This document shows positions 22,894 through 31,051 of a stretch of DNA of 64,000 nucleotides, piece after piece. The notes beneath the pieces are model-generated. The model had not been told where the DNA came from. It saw only the letters and a program-made list of their open reading frames with translations, and did not search any database. Every line of letters begins with the position of its first letter. Position 1 is the first letter of the stretch. The stretch covers positions 434,001-498,000 of the forward strand of contig NZ_JAJIWP010000002.1 of assembly GCF_020880975.1 (NCBI RefSeq), in the 5' to 3' direction. This stretch comes from Mucilaginibacter sp. UR6-1. Lineage in GTDB: Bacteria; Bacteroidota; Bacteroidia; Sphingobacteriales; Sphingobacteriaceae. A program made the translations under genes and the position numbers.

Positions 22894-23409
22894 TTACGCC
22901 CTTTTCTTCCTGAAAAATAATAAACCGGTAATTAACATCAAAAGTATTGTAAATACAGAACTCATTAAAAAGCGGCTTAGTGTATACTCCATCTCTGACA
23001 AGCGAAAAACCTCGAGGTTGAACAAAAAGAAATGATGTACCAGCGTAAGTATGGCAGAGTAGGTGAAGAACCACCTGAAACCCATGCTGCCCAGCGTAGG
23101 TTCGGGCTCGTTATCAAAGCTATCCTTTTGTACGGTTATGCTGATGAACAGCACGCGCACCATAGCAAGCAGTACAGTAGCCGCGGCATGTAAGCCCGGA
23201 GTATCATAAAAGGCATCAATACTTAAACCCATTAAAAAAGCCAGCGGAAAGAGCACGATGTTTGGCGTTTCAAACGGCAGCAGCATCACAAACAGGATGT
23301 ATGGGTACGGCACTGCCAGATCGTAAACAGTAACGTTTTTGAGCAAAAATGCCTGGATGAACACCAGCACCACAAAGCGGATGAAATTTGCAAATAATAC
23401 CCTACTCAT
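22894..23409 (-). CDS. mreD: rod shape-determining protein MreD
   Basis: This 171-residue membrane protein of the elongasome has five hydrophobic segments and the MreD-like stretch PYPYILFVMLLPFETPNIVL followed by GLSIDAFYDTPGLHAAATVLLAMVR. It links MreC to the cytoskeleton in rod-shaped cells. It overlaps mreC by eight bases, and its stop is immediately followed by the mrdA ATG. MreD sequences are poorly conserved, so operon position supports the call. Confidence 0.9.
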   Translation of the reverse strand: MSRVLFANFIRFVVLVFIQAFLLKNVTVYDLAVPYPYILFVMLLPFETPNIVLFPLAFLMGLSIDAFYDTPGLHAAATVLLAMVRVLFISITVQKDSFDNEPEPTLGSMGFRWFFTYSAILTLVHHFFLFNLEVFRLSEMEYTLSRFLMSSVFTILLMLITGLLFFRKKRA

Positions 23410-24235
23410 TTGTTTTTTGCAGGGCCTCCAGTCCCTGTTGCTCCTGCGCGAATTTATTGTTGATCACGTAAACATATTCCAGCTTACTAAAATCAACCGA
23501 CAGCTTAACTTCCATATTAAGAAAAAAGCCGCCTGTTTTGGGTTTAAGATTACTTACCCTGCCCAACTGTACACCTATCGGGAACAGCGAATGCTGATCG
23601 GTAACTACAGTATCGCCAAGGTGAGGCTGGGCGCTGTTGGCCACATCATACAGCAGGCCTTTATGCGGGTCCATATCTTCGGCCCACATAAATGAGCCGC
23701 CCTCTTTTGAGTTGGCTAACATGGCGCTGATACGTGTATCCTTATGCAGCAGCGAACGTATTACCGAAAAATGAGGTGATGCCTGCATTACAATGCCCAC
23801 TACACCGCCATCGGCAATTACACCCATACCCTTAGCAATGCCGTTAAGGCTGCCTTTGTTGATGGTAATGTAATTCATGCGCTTGTTTACCGAATTATTA
23901 ATAACGCGGGCCTCAATGTAGGTGTATTGTTGCTTGTAAACGGAATCGTTTATTTTTTTGCGCCCGGCGGTGTCAACATATAGAGACGACATCAATTGAT
24001 TACGCAGAAGGGCGTTTTGCCGGGCAAGGCTATCATTGATCTCCTTAAGTTTCAGATAATCATTTACATTGCTGATGTTACGGTACAGGTTGCCCGTAAC
24101 CTCGTTGCTGGTATTGATGAATGACGCACGCTGAAAATCGTTATAATTGATAAAGATGTACAGCGCAATAGCTTCAAATATCAGAAACAGGAAAAATGCG
24201 CTATACTTGGTGATAAATATCAGCAGATTACGCAT
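23402..24235 (-). CDS. mreC: rod shape-determining protein MreC
   Basis: This 277-residue bitopic protein has a transmembrane helix at about 10-32, a periplasmic coiled coil at about 60-90 (YLKLKEINDSLARQNALLRN) and the beta-domain with NRMNYITINKGSLNGIAKGMGVIADGGVVGIV. It scaffolds the elongasome between MreB/MreD and the PBPs. A 116-base gap with a word-type inverted repeat separates it from mreB, whereas all later genes of the operon overlap or touch. Confidence 0.95.
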   Translation of the reverse strand: MRNLLIFITKYSAFFLFLIFEAIALYIFINYNDFQRASFINTSNEVTGNLYRNISNVNDYLKLKEINDSLARQNALLRNQLMSSLYVDTAGRKKINDSVYKQQYTYIEARVINNSVNKRMNYITINKGSLNGIAKGMGVIADGGVVGIVMQASPHFSVIRSLLHKDTRISAMLANSKEGGSFMWAEDMDPHKGLLYDVANSAQPHLGDTVVTDQHSLFPIGVQLGRVSNLKPKTGGFFLNMEVKLSVDFSKLEYVYVINNKFAQEQQGLEALQKTNE

Positions 24236-24264
24236 TCTTTATAGATTTGAGATATTAGAAATTA

Positions 24265-24346
24265 GAGATCAGTGATTGGTGATTAGAGGTTAGTGATAAG
24301 TATCATTCCAATAAACTAATCACTAACCTCCGATTACTAATCACCA
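24265..24346. repeat. word-repeat inverted element (family D), GATTAGTGATTAG words, inside the mre operon
   Basis: The left arm (AGATCAGTGATTGGTGATTA..., 24265-24300) and right arm (CTAATCACTAACCTCCGATT..., 24316-24346) are inverted. Both are made of GATTAGTGA variants. The element fills the mreB-mreC gap and could act as a partial terminator or processing site. Confidence 0.75.
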
Positions 24347-24351
24347 CAAAA

Positions 24352-25374
24352 CTATTGCATTAAAAACTTAAAGTTACCTATGTTTTTAAGGGCGGTACCT
24401 GTACCGCGTACTACGGCACGCAGCGGATCTTCGGCTACGTGTACAGGCAGCTTGGTTTTAGCGGCCACACGCTTATCTAAACCGCGCAGTAACGCGCCAC
24501 CACCGGTAAGGTAAATACCTGTTTGGTAAATATCAGCCGAAAGCTCGGGAGGGGTGATCTCCAATGCCTTTAAAATAGCTTCTTCAATTTTTGATATTGA
24601 TTTATCAAGGCAATGCGCTATCTCGGTGTATGATACCATGATCTGTTTCGGCACGCCGGTCATCAGGTCACGGCCCTGTACGGCAAAGTCGCCCGGAGGG
24701 TCGGTTAGCTCAGGCAATGCCGCGCCAACTTCAATTTTGATCTTTTCGGCAGTACGCTCACCAATCATGATGTTGTGCTGGCGACGGATGTACTGTACAA
24801 TATCAGCATCAAAATTATCACCGGCTACACGGATAGATTGGTCGCACACGATACCTGAAAGGGCGATAACGGCGATCTCGGTAGTACCGCCGCCGATATC
24901 AATGATCATGTTGCCCATCGGCTCCTCAACGTCAATACCGATACCTACGGCGGCTGCCATTGGCTCGTGGATCAGGTAAACCTCTTTGGCGCCTGCACGC
25001 TCGGCTGATTGGTGTACGGCGCGTTTCTCCACCTCGGTAATGCCCGATGGAATACAGATAACCATACGCAGCGACGGGAAGAACCAGCCTTTGCCTGAAT
25101 TGATCATCTTGATCATACCGCGTATCATGTACTCGGCGGCATCAAAGTCGGCAATAACGCCATCCTTTAGCGGGCGTATGGTGCGTATGTTATCGTGGGT
25201 TTTGCCCTCCATTTGCATGGCCTGGCGCCCAATGGCTATAACCTTGTTGGTTTTACGGTCAAAAGCTACTATTGATGGTTCATCAACAACAACTTTATCA
25301 TTATGTATGATCAGCGTATTCGCTGTACCTAAATCTATGGCGATCTCTTGAGTAAAAAAGTTGAACAGGCCCAT
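24352..25374 (-). CDS. mreB: rod shape-determining protein MreB (actin homologue)
   Basis: MreB forms membrane-bound filaments that guide wall synthesis. The 340-residue protein shows the actin-fold phosphate loops (IDLGTANTLI near residue 14 and IDIGGGTTEIAVI near 164), the adenosine motif TGGGALLRGLD, and an amphipathic N-terminus MGLFNFFTQEI. It leads the mre operon, 96 bases after purH. Only a near-miss to the -7 consensus (ATTATTTG) is visible upstream, so transcription may also read through from purH. Confidence 0.98.
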   Translation of the reverse strand: MGLFNFFTQEIAIDLGTANTLIIHNDKVVVDEPSIVAFDRKTNKVIAIGRQAMQMEGKTHDNIRTIRPLKDGVIADFDAAEYMIRGMIKMINSGKGWFFPSLRMVICIPSGITEVEKRAVHQSAERAGAKEVYLIHEPMAAAVGIGIDVEEPMGNMIIDIGGGTTEIAVIALSGIVCDQSIRVAGDNFDADIVQYIRRQHNIMIGERTAEKIKIEVGAALPELTDPPGDFAVQGRDLMTGVPKQIMVSYTEIAHCLDKSISKIEEAILKALEITPPELSADIYQTGIYLTGGGALLRGLDKRVAAKTKLPVHVAEDPLRAVVRGTGTALKNIGNFKFLMQ

Positions 25375-25470
25375 TTGCTATATGCTTCAAATAATTTGCG
25401 GGATATAAAACTACACTAATTTAGTGGTACTTTATAGCGTCAAATCACGATGATTATTGTGTTACGTTAA

Positions 25471-26997
25471 TTAATGTTTAAAATGGCGTACACCTGTTGT
25501 AACCATTGAAATATCTTTCTGGTTAGCCATGTCTATCGAGTCCTGATCTTTTATTGAACCGCCCGGTTGCAATACCGCTGTAATGCCTGCTTCGGCTGCC
25601 AGCTCCACACAATCCGGGAAGGGGAAAAAGGCATCAGATGCCATTACCGCGCCGTTAAGGTCAAAGCCAAAACTGTTGGCTTTAAGCACCGCCTGCCTCA
25701 ATGAGTCAACCCTTGAGGTTTGGCCCACGCCGCTTGCCATTAACTGGTTGTTTTTGGCAAATACGATGGTGTTTGATTTGGTGTGCTTAACAATTTTGTT
25801 GGCAAAATACAGGTCTTTCAACTCCTGCTCGGTCGGTTTGCGGTTGGTAACCGCGTTCATTTGCTCAGGGCCTTCAATAACGGAGTCCTTATCCTGCTCA
25901 ATTACACCGTTAAGCAGTGTTTTAAACTGTTTAACAGGTAGTTCGGTACGCTGGCGAACCAGTATAATGCGGTTCTTTTTTGATTGCAGTATGCTCACAG
26001 CCTCGTCTGTATAAGCAGGGGCTATCAGTACTTCATAAAATATTTTGCTGATCTCCTCGGCGGTGGCCGCGTCAATCTCCTCGTTGGCGATAATTACACC
26101 GCCAAATGCCGATACCGGGTCGCAGGCCAGGGCATCAATCCACGCCTCTTTAATAAATGAGCGGGAAGCTACGCCGCAGGCGTTGGTGTGTTTTAGTATG
26201 GCGATGGTTGGCTCGGTAAATTCATCAATAAGGGCAACGGCGGCGTCAACATCAACCAGGTTGTTGTATGATAGCTCCTTGCCGTGCAGTTTAGTGAACA
26301 TGGCATCAAGGTTACCGTAAAAAGTACCCTGCTGATGCGGGTTTTCGCCATAACGCAGCACCTGGCTGCTTTGTATGCTTTGTTTGAGTACCGGCAACGG
26401 TTCTTCTTCATTAAAATAATTGAAGATAGCGGTATCATAGTGTGATGATATGTTGAACGCGTTACGGGCAAAAGCTCGTCGCTGATCAATGTTGGTTTGT
26501 CCGTCCTGCGTTTTCAGGATGTTCTCCAAAGTGCCGTAATCATCTTTTGAGGCAACGATAACCACATCCTTAAAGTTTTTGGCCGCGGCGCGAATGAGTG
26601 ATATACCACCGATATCGATCTTCTCGATCACATCTTCCTGCCCGGCGCCTGATTGTACGGTTTCTTCAAACGGGTACAGGTCAACAATCACCAGGTCAAG
26701 CTCCGGAATTTGGTACTGAGCAAGCTGCTGTTCGTCGCTTTCAAAGCTGCGGCGGGCTAAAATGCCACCAAATACCTTTGGATGCAAGGTTTTTACACGT
26801 CCGCCCAGTATTGATGGGTAAGATGTAAGGTCTTCAACAGCTACTACATCAACACCAAGGTTACGAATAAAGGTTTCGGTACCACCGGTTGAGTAAATGG
26901 TTACCCCAAGCCTGTTCAACTCATGAATAATAGGCTCAAGATTATCCTTGTAATAAACTGAAATTAAAGCGTTTTTTATTTGAACGGGATTGCTCAT
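25471..26997 (-). CDS. purH: bifunctional AICAR formyltransferase/IMP cyclohydrolase
   Basis: PurH performs the last two steps of IMP synthesis. The 508-residue protein has the N-terminal cyclohydrolase domain (YSTGGTETFIRNLG, GRVKTLHPKVFGGIL). The C-terminal formyltransferase domain has LRYGENPHQQGTFYG, ILKHTNACGVA and the end SDAFFPFPDCVELAAEAGITAVLQPGGSIKDQDS. The start MSNPVQIKNALISVY is well placed 24 bases after an exact -7 element. It sits upstream of the mre operon, a common order in this phylum. Confidence 0.98.
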   Translation of the reverse strand: MSNPVQIKNALISVYYKDNLEPIIHELNRLGVTIYSTGGTETFIRNLGVDVVAVEDLTSYPSILGGRVKTLHPKVFGGILARRSFESDEQQLAQYQIPELDLVIVDLYPFEETVQSGAGQEDVIEKIDIGGISLIRAAAKNFKDVVIVASKDDYGTLENILKTQDGQTNIDQRRAFARNAFNISSHYDTAIFNYFNEEEPLPVLKQSIQSSQVLRYGENPHQQGTFYGNLDAMFTKLHGKELSYNNLVDVDAAVALIDEFTEPTIAILKHTNACGVASRSFIKEAWIDALACDPVSAFGGVIIANEEIDAATAEEISKIFYEVLIAPAYTDEAVSILQSKKNRIILVRQRTELPVKQFKTLLNGVIEQDKDSVIEGPEQMNAVTNRKPTEQELKDLYFANKIVKHTKSNTIVFAKNNQLMASGVGQTSRVDSLRQAVLKANSFGFDLNGAVMASDAFFPFPDCVELAAEAGITAVLQPGGSIKDQDSIDMANQKDISMVTTGVRHFKH

Positions 26998-27020
26998 GTA
27001 CTACTGCGAATTTTAAGCCG

Positions 27021-27028
27021 CAAAGGTA
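27021..27028 (-). promoter_or_regulatory. TAnnTTTG -7 element of purH
   Basis: The minus strand reads TACCTTTG, 24 bases upstream of the purH ATG. No matching -33 TTG is at the usual distance. Confidence 0.55.
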
Positions 27029-27106
27029 GTGATTAGCAGCCTTAATTAGGTTATCCGCTCAAACAAAAATTAAATCAGTATTAAAAAGTTTTAGTAATTT
27101 AGTGTC

Positions 27107-27355
27107 ATGACCATTGTAATCATAAAATCTGATTCGGAAACCAAAACCGATCTGCTTATAAAATTGGCTAAAGAACTTGGTTTGGAGGCCGAAATGCAGC
27201 CCGATTTTATTGAACTTGATGCCAAGGCTTTAGCGTTTGGTATAGGTAGGCCTGCAACGAATGCTGAGTGGGAGCATTATTTTGAGAAGCATAAGGATGA
27301 GAAATTCATTGATATTGATGAGGCTTTTTCTAAATATTCAGAAGACGATAAATAG
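27107..27355 (+). CDS. putative antitoxin of a RelE/ParE-type module
   Basis: This 82-residue, mildly acidic protein begins MTIVIIKSDSETKTDLLIKLAKELGLEAE and ends in a charged helix (KFIDIDEAFSKYSEDDK). The N-terminal pattern is a strand plus helix, as in small antitoxins that dimerise and then wrap the toxin with an acidic tail. The main evidence is context: the next gene, 11 bases on, is a RelE/ParE-like toxin. No DNA-binding motif is certain. The gene is AT-rich compared with purH and purN on either side, suggesting acquisition. Confidence 0.65.
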   Translation: MTIVIIKSDSETKTDLLIKLAKELGLEAEMQPDFIELDAKALAFGIGRPATNAEWEHYFEKHKDEKFIDIDEAFSKYSEDDK

Positions 27356-27366
27356 GTATTAAAGTT

Positions 27367-27651
27367 TTGAAGGCAATAATTTCTGAAAGAGCTTTAAGTA
27401 CTATTGATAGTATCGCAAGGTTTGTTGAATCACAAAACACAAAAGGAAGTGGTGCCCGTTACGCCCTAAAGTTCAAAGAAGCAATTAAAAAATTAGCTAT
27501 ACCAAATGTGCAATATACTTTATGCAATCACAAAGTATTCTTGGAAAGCGATTATTCCTGCTCGCATTTTAATGATTGGGTAATTGCTTTTAGAATTGAT
27601 GGCAACAAATTAGTTGTGTATGAAATTGTGCATGGCTCATTACTGGCCTAA
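27367..27651 (+). CDS. RelE/ParE-family toxin (TTG start)
   Basis: This 94-residue protein has RelE/ParE features: an N-terminal strand with basic residues (MKAIISERALSTIDSIARFV), two helices, and the C-terminal strands NDWVIAFRIDGNKLVVYEIVHGSLL, where the family places its catalytic or gyrase-contact residues. The best start is a TTG at 27367-27369; no in-frame ATG lies near. A weak start may keep toxin below antitoxin. The stop is 33 bases from the convergent purN stop. RNase versus gyrase target cannot be told. Confidence 0.75.
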   Translation: MKAIISERALSTIDSIARFVESQNTKGSGARYALKFKEAIKKLAIPNVQYTLCNHKVFLESDYSCSHFNDWVIAFRIDGNKLVVYEIVHGSLLA

Positions 27652-27684
27652 AAGTTCACTATTCACCACTCCCAACTCACCAAA

Positions 27685-28263
27685 TCAGCTCTTCATCTTC
27701 TTCAGCAAATTCTCAACCACTCGCGGAAAATGGTGGTGTTCCAGTTGCTGGCCTTTGAATTTTACTATTTCGAGGGTATCGCCGGGTTCAATTTTAAAGC
27801 GTGATTGGTGGATCACCTCGCCCTCGTCAAACTGCTCGTTCACAAAATGGATGGTAATGCCCGATTCTTCTTCGCCCGCCGCCAGTATGGCTTTGTGCAC
27901 ATTATCGCCATACATGCCTTTGCCGCCGTATTTGGGTAACAGGGCCGGGTGCAGGTTGATGATCTTGTTAGGGAATGCCTTTAACAATGATTGCGGTACC
28001 AGCCATAAAAAACCGGCCAGTACTATAATATCAATATTGAGGTTTTTAAGCAGGCGTATTACATCATCAGTTTCGTAAAACTCCTGGCGGTTAAATACAT
28101 GGGATGGTATCTCAAAATTATCAGCCCGTTGCAAAACGTAAGCCTGCGGGTTGTTGGTGAGTATAATGGCTACTTCGGCATCACTGTGCCGTTTAAAATG
28201 CTCCATTATCTTTTGAGCATTTGAACCTGATCCGGAGGCGAAAATAGCTATACGTTTTTTCAA
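27685..28263 (-). CDS. purN: phosphoribosylglycinamide formyltransferase (10-formyl-THF dependent)
   Basis: PurN transfers a formyl group to GAR in purine synthesis. The 192-residue sequence carries IAIFASGSGSNAQKIMEHF at the phosphate-binding start and IDIIVLAGFLWLVP. The catalytic Asn/His/Asp set is in INLHPALLPKYGGKGMYG, ESGITIHFVNEQFDEGEVI and the following lines. It stands apart from purH by the toxin module. A TATATTTG element lies 31 bases upstream of the ATG. Confidence 0.97.
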   Translation of the reverse strand: MKKRIAIFASGSGSNAQKIMEHFKRHSDAEVAIILTNNPQAYVLQRADNFEIPSHVFNRQEFYETDDVIRLLKNLNIDIIVLAGFLWLVPQSLLKAFPNKIINLHPALLPKYGGKGMYGDNVHKAILAAGEEESGITIHFVNEQFDEGEVIHQSRFKIEPGDTLEIVKFKGQQLEHHHFPRVVENLLKKMKS

Positions 28264-28293
28264 GTGCAGGGTATTTTGGTGCTACAATATGGT

Positions 28294-28301
28294 CAAATAT
28301 A
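28294..28301 (-). promoter_or_regulatory. TAnnTTTG -7 element of purN
   Basis: The minus strand reads TATATTTG, 31 bases before the ATG. Confidence 0.5.
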
Positions 28302-28328
28302 AAATTTTGAACAAATTGTTTGGTATAC

Positions 28329-28820
28329 TTAGTTATTTCTTTGCCTTATAAAGCTGTATTGTACCACCCTGCGTACTTTATTGGGCTGGTTGGTTTCCTG
28401 GAAGTCGCCGGTTTGCAGTACCATAGAGTACTGGCCAAGGTTGAGTATTTTGGTGTTGGTGAACGGCTTTATGCTCCCCGCTGCCGTGGTATCCTGGCAG
28501 GTGATCTCTGATATAAGGTAAAGCTTGTCCCTTGATAACGACCATGTACCTGTGGCGGTTTGGTCAACACAACTGTAATTAGTATAGGTGCAGGTATTAT
28601 CATCATTAAAACGGAATACCTGCTTTACATCGCAATCGCGGTTCAGTGTATCAGTTTCGCCCTGGGTGGTACCTATATAATTAAATACCTGGAGTGATGC
28701 AAGCTCCCATGGCCCGGCGGTGAACAGGTTACGTATATTGGTAGGGTCATCCTTTTTGCACGAGTTGTACAACGAGATCACAAAAAATGCTGCTATGAAT
28801 AATATGGCCGATCGCTTCAT
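28329..28820 (-). CDS. lipocalin-like lipoprotein, unknown function
   Basis: This 163-residue protein begins MKRSAILFIAAFFVISLYNSCKKDD, a lipoprotein signal with Cys near residue 21 followed by KKDD, a frequent Bacteroidota pattern. The mature domain (WELASLQVFNYIGTTQGETD, VFRFNDDNTCTYTNYSC, ATGTWSLSRDKLYLI) fits the lipocalin-like/DUF5004 style small beta-barrels that are common in this phylum, with an internal Cys set. A -7 element is at 28836-28843. Specific function unknown. Confidence 0.75.
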   Translation of the reverse strand: MKRSAILFIAAFFVISLYNSCKKDDPTNIRNLFTAGPWELASLQVFNYIGTTQGETDTLNRDCDVKQVFRFNDDNTCTYTNYSCVDQTATGTWSLSRDKLYLISEITCQDTTAAGSIKPFTNTKILNLGQYSMVLQTGDFQETNQPNKVRRVVQYSFIRQRNN

Positions 28821-28835
28821 TGTATATTATGCCTT

Positions 28836-28843
28836 CAAAAGTA
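28836..28843 (-). promoter_or_regulatory. TAnnTTTG -7 element of the lipocalin-like gene
   Basis: The minus strand reads TACTTTTG, 16 bases upstream of the ATG, giving a short leader. Confidence 0.5.
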
Positions 28844-28943
28844 AAAAAATATAACGGCTGTTGGTTATTAATAATTGAGCGTTGCCGCTGTTGAAAAACG
28901 TAAATATTACTTTTCCATTATCTTTTATAAAAACATACGCCCA

Positions 28944-28951
28944 TATTTTTG
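28944..28951 (+). promoter_or_regulatory. -7 element of the alcohol dehydrogenase gene
   Basis: TATTTTTG matches the consensus, 31 bases before the ATG. Confidence 0.5.
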
Positions 28952-28982
28952 TTGCGATTACTAAACACATACCACCAATATT

Positions 28983-30026
28983 ATGATTGCAACAAAAGCG
29001 TACGCTGCTCCCGCAGTAAGTACCCCGCTGGCTCCTTTTAAGTTTGACCGTAAAGAGGTAGGCCCGAATGACATACAGATAGAGATATTATACTGTGGTG
29101 TTTGCCACTCTGACCTGCACCAGATACGTGATGAATGGGGTGGATCAATTTTCCCGATGGTGCCGGGCCATGAAATAGTAGGCAAAGTAGTTAAGGTTGG
29201 CGATGCCGTTACCAAGTTTAAGGTAGGCGAAACTGCCGGCATAGGCTGCTTTGTCGATTCGTGCCGCCACTGCCCAAGCTGCGAGGCCGGTGAGGAGCAA
29301 TACTGCGACAATCACCTGTCATTCACCTATAACGGTACTTATAAGGATGGTGCCCCAACTTACGGTGGTTATTCTGACCAATACGTTGTAGATGAGCAAT
29401 ATGCCCTGCATGTGTCAGACAAATTACCACTGGAAGGTGTAGCGCCGCTGCTTTGTGCCGGTATTACTACCTATTCGCCGTTAATGACCTGGAAAATTGG
29501 CAAAGACCACAAAGTTGCCGTTGTTGGTTTAGGTGGCTTGGGCCATATGGCGGTTAAGTTCGCGGCATCATTAGGTGCCGAGGTTACCGTGTTGAGTACC
29601 TCTGCCTCAAAAAAGGAAGACGCGCTTAAATTGGGTGCCCACCACTTTGTAGTAACTAAGGATGAAGAACAGGTAAAAGCTGTTGCCGGTACTTTCGACT
29701 TTATTTTGAACACCATTTCGGCACAGCACGAGTATAATTTTTACCTGCAGATGCTGAAACTTGATGGCACCATGGTGCTGGTAGGCATTCCGCCGGAAGC
29801 ACCGCAGGTATCAGCCTTTAACCTGATCGGCAAACGCCGCCGCATAGCAGGCAGCATGATAGGCGGCATCAAAGAAACCCAGGAAATGCTTGACTACTGC
29901 GCCGAGCACGGCATCGTGTCTGATGTGGAAGTGATCAACATCGACTACATTAACGAAGCCTACGAACGCATGATCAAAAATGATGTTCGCTACCGTTTCG
30001 TTATCGATATCGCGAGTTTGAAGTAA
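28983..30026 (+). CDS. zinc-dependent NAD(P) alcohol dehydrogenase, YahK/cinnamyl-alcohol type
   Basis: This 347-residue medium-chain dehydrogenase reduces aldehydes to alcohols. The catalytic zinc site is present (CGVCHSDLHQIRDEWG and GHEIVGKV), as are the structural zinc Cys (CRHCPSCEAGEEQYC) and the Rossmann motif VGLGGLGHMAVK. The residues after the second strand (LSTSASKKEDALKLGAHHFV) resemble NADP-preferring YahK/CAD enzymes. It is monocistronic with its own -7 element and a strong terminator. The physiological substrate cannot be deduced; the enzyme class is secure. Confidence 0.93.
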   Translation: MIATKAYAAPAVSTPLAPFKFDRKEVGPNDIQIEILYCGVCHSDLHQIRDEWGGSIFPMVPGHEIVGKVVKVGDAVTKFKVGETAGIGCFVDSCRHCPSCEAGEEQYCDNHLSFTYNGTYKDGAPTYGGYSDQYVVDEQYALHVSDKLPLEGVAPLLCAGITTYSPLMTWKIGKDHKVAVVGLGGLGHMAVKFAASLGAEVTVLSTSASKKEDALKLGAHHFVVTKDEEQVKAVAGTFDFILNTISAQHEYNFYLQMLKLDGTMVLVGIPPEAPQVSAFNLIGKRRRIAGSMIGGIKETQEMLDYCAEHGIVSDVEVINIDYINEAYERMIKNDVRYRFVIDIASLK

Positions 30027-30037
30027 GCGACATTGTT

Positions 30038-30074
30038 AAAAAAAATGCCCCGTCAAATAACGGGGCATTTTTTT
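30038..30074 (+). terminator. rho-independent terminator of the alcohol dehydrogenase gene
   Basis: AAAAATGCCCCGT (30041-30053) pairs with ACGGGGCATTTTT around a six-base loop. The A and T runs flank both sides, so it can also work for the small gene on the other strand. Confidence 0.9.
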
Positions 30075-30081
30075 AACGGGA

Positions 30082-30225
30082 TTACAACTTTTTCTCAATA
30101 TCGTCCATAGCTGTATCAAAATCTTCCGGCTGTTCTTGATTGGCAATACGTTCGCGTACTAATTCAATATGCCATTCAGGGATATTAAAATTTTCATTCT
30201 TTACGTCGATTTTTTCAAGTTTCAT
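30082..30225 (-). CDS. 47-residue antitoxin-like protein (addiction-module component type)
   Basis: This short gene encodes a 47-residue product starting MKLEKIDVKNENFNIPEWHI. The conserved-looking core IPEWHIELVRERIANQEQPE followed by DFDTAMDDIEKKL resembles the small antitoxins labelled addiction-module component in Bacteroidota, where the same helix sits next to a RelE toxin. No toxin gene follows; the alcohol-dehydrogenase terminator comes next. The start is 15 bases after the pseudouridine synthase stop, so it is probably on that transcript. It may be an orphan antitoxin left after toxin loss. Confidence 0.6.
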   Translation of the reverse strand: MKLEKIDVKNENFNIPEWHIELVRERIANQEQPEDFDTAMDDIEKKL

Positions 30226-30240
30226 TGCATCAACAAATAC

Positions 30241-30939
30241 CTACTCCATTAAATGTGCAAACTTATCCCAAAAGCCATCCTTGGGTAGCGGGGCTTTGAT
30301 CTCCACGGGTTCGTTTTTTACCGGGTGGATGAATTGCAACTTACGGGCATGCAGGCTGATGCTTCTGCGCAGGCTGCCGCGCGGATAACCGTATTTATTA
30401 TCGCCTACAATGGGGCAATTCAGGGTTGATAGCTGCACCCGTATCTGGTGCGGCCGGCCTGTTATGGGGTTTACTTCGATCAGATAATAGCCATTGGCTT
30501 CGCCGGCCAGGCGGTAATGCAGTTCGGAGCGCATACTGCCCGGTACCTCATGCCCGTGGGCTTTGGTCACATTTTTTTGCTGGTTTTTTACCAGCCAGTG
30601 TACCAGGTCGCCATACTCAGGTTCGGGTTTGTTGCGTACCACGGCGTAATAGGTTTTGCGTATCTGGCGGGTTTTAAACAGTTGGTTCATCCTGTCCAAA
30701 GCCTTGCTGGTTTTGGCGAACAGAATTACGCCGCTAACGGGCCTGTCAAGCCGGTGCACTACGCCTAAAAACGCGCCGTTAGGCTTATTGTATTTTTGGG
30801 CGATGTATTTCTTTACCTTCTCGTCCAGCGGCTCATCGCCGGTTTCATCTACCTGCACAATATCACCCGCGCGTTTGTTAACGGCAATCAGGTGATTATC
30901 CTCATATAAAATATCGTTATCGGTAATAGGTTCGCTCAT
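30241..30939 (-). CDS. RluA-family pseudouridine synthase
   Basis: The enzyme converts specific uridines of rRNA or tRNA to pseudouridine. The 232-residue protein has the RluA catalytic motif GVVHRLDRPVSGVILFAKTS with the invariant Asp, preceded by the ILYEDNHLIAVNKRAGDIVQ start. Downstream motifs are YLIEVNPITGRPHQIRVQLS and GDNKYGYPRGS. There is no N-terminal S4 domain. Which RNA site is modified cannot be told from sequence. The small antitoxin-like gene follows after 15 bases. Confidence 0.93.
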   Translation of the reverse strand: MSEPITDNDILYEDNHLIAVNKRAGDIVQVDETGDEPLDEKVKKYIAQKYNKPNGAFLGVVHRLDRPVSGVILFAKTSKALDRMNQLFKTRQIRKTYYAVVRNKPEPEYGDLVHWLVKNQQKNVTKAHGHEVPGSMRSELHYRLAGEANGYYLIEVNPITGRPHQIRVQLSTLNCPIVGDNKYGYPRGSLRRSISLHARKLQFIHPVKNEPVEIKAPLPKDGFWDKFAHLME

Positions 30940-30953
30940 GTTTGTTTTAAATG

Positions 30954-31037
30954 GATCATGGTTAATAGTTGATGGTTCATGGTATTTAGCCCAAAGTTTT
31001 ACGATGAACTATGAACCATCAACTATGAACTAACTAC
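30954..31037. repeat. word-repeat inverted element (family D), ATAGTTGATGGTTCAT words
   Basis: The left arm GATCATGGTTAATAGTTGAT... (30954-30982) and the right arm ATGAACTATGAACCATCAAC... (31004-31037) are inverted and built from one word family unlike those of the other D loci. It fills the gap between panB and the pseudouridine synthase. Confidence 0.75.
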
Positions 31038-31051
31038 TAACTACTAACTGC

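Noticed and set aside
26598-26828. Antisense frames within purH, mreB, guaA, hppA and other core genes
   Set aside because: They mirror strongly biased codons of secure genes on the other strand and show no independent features.
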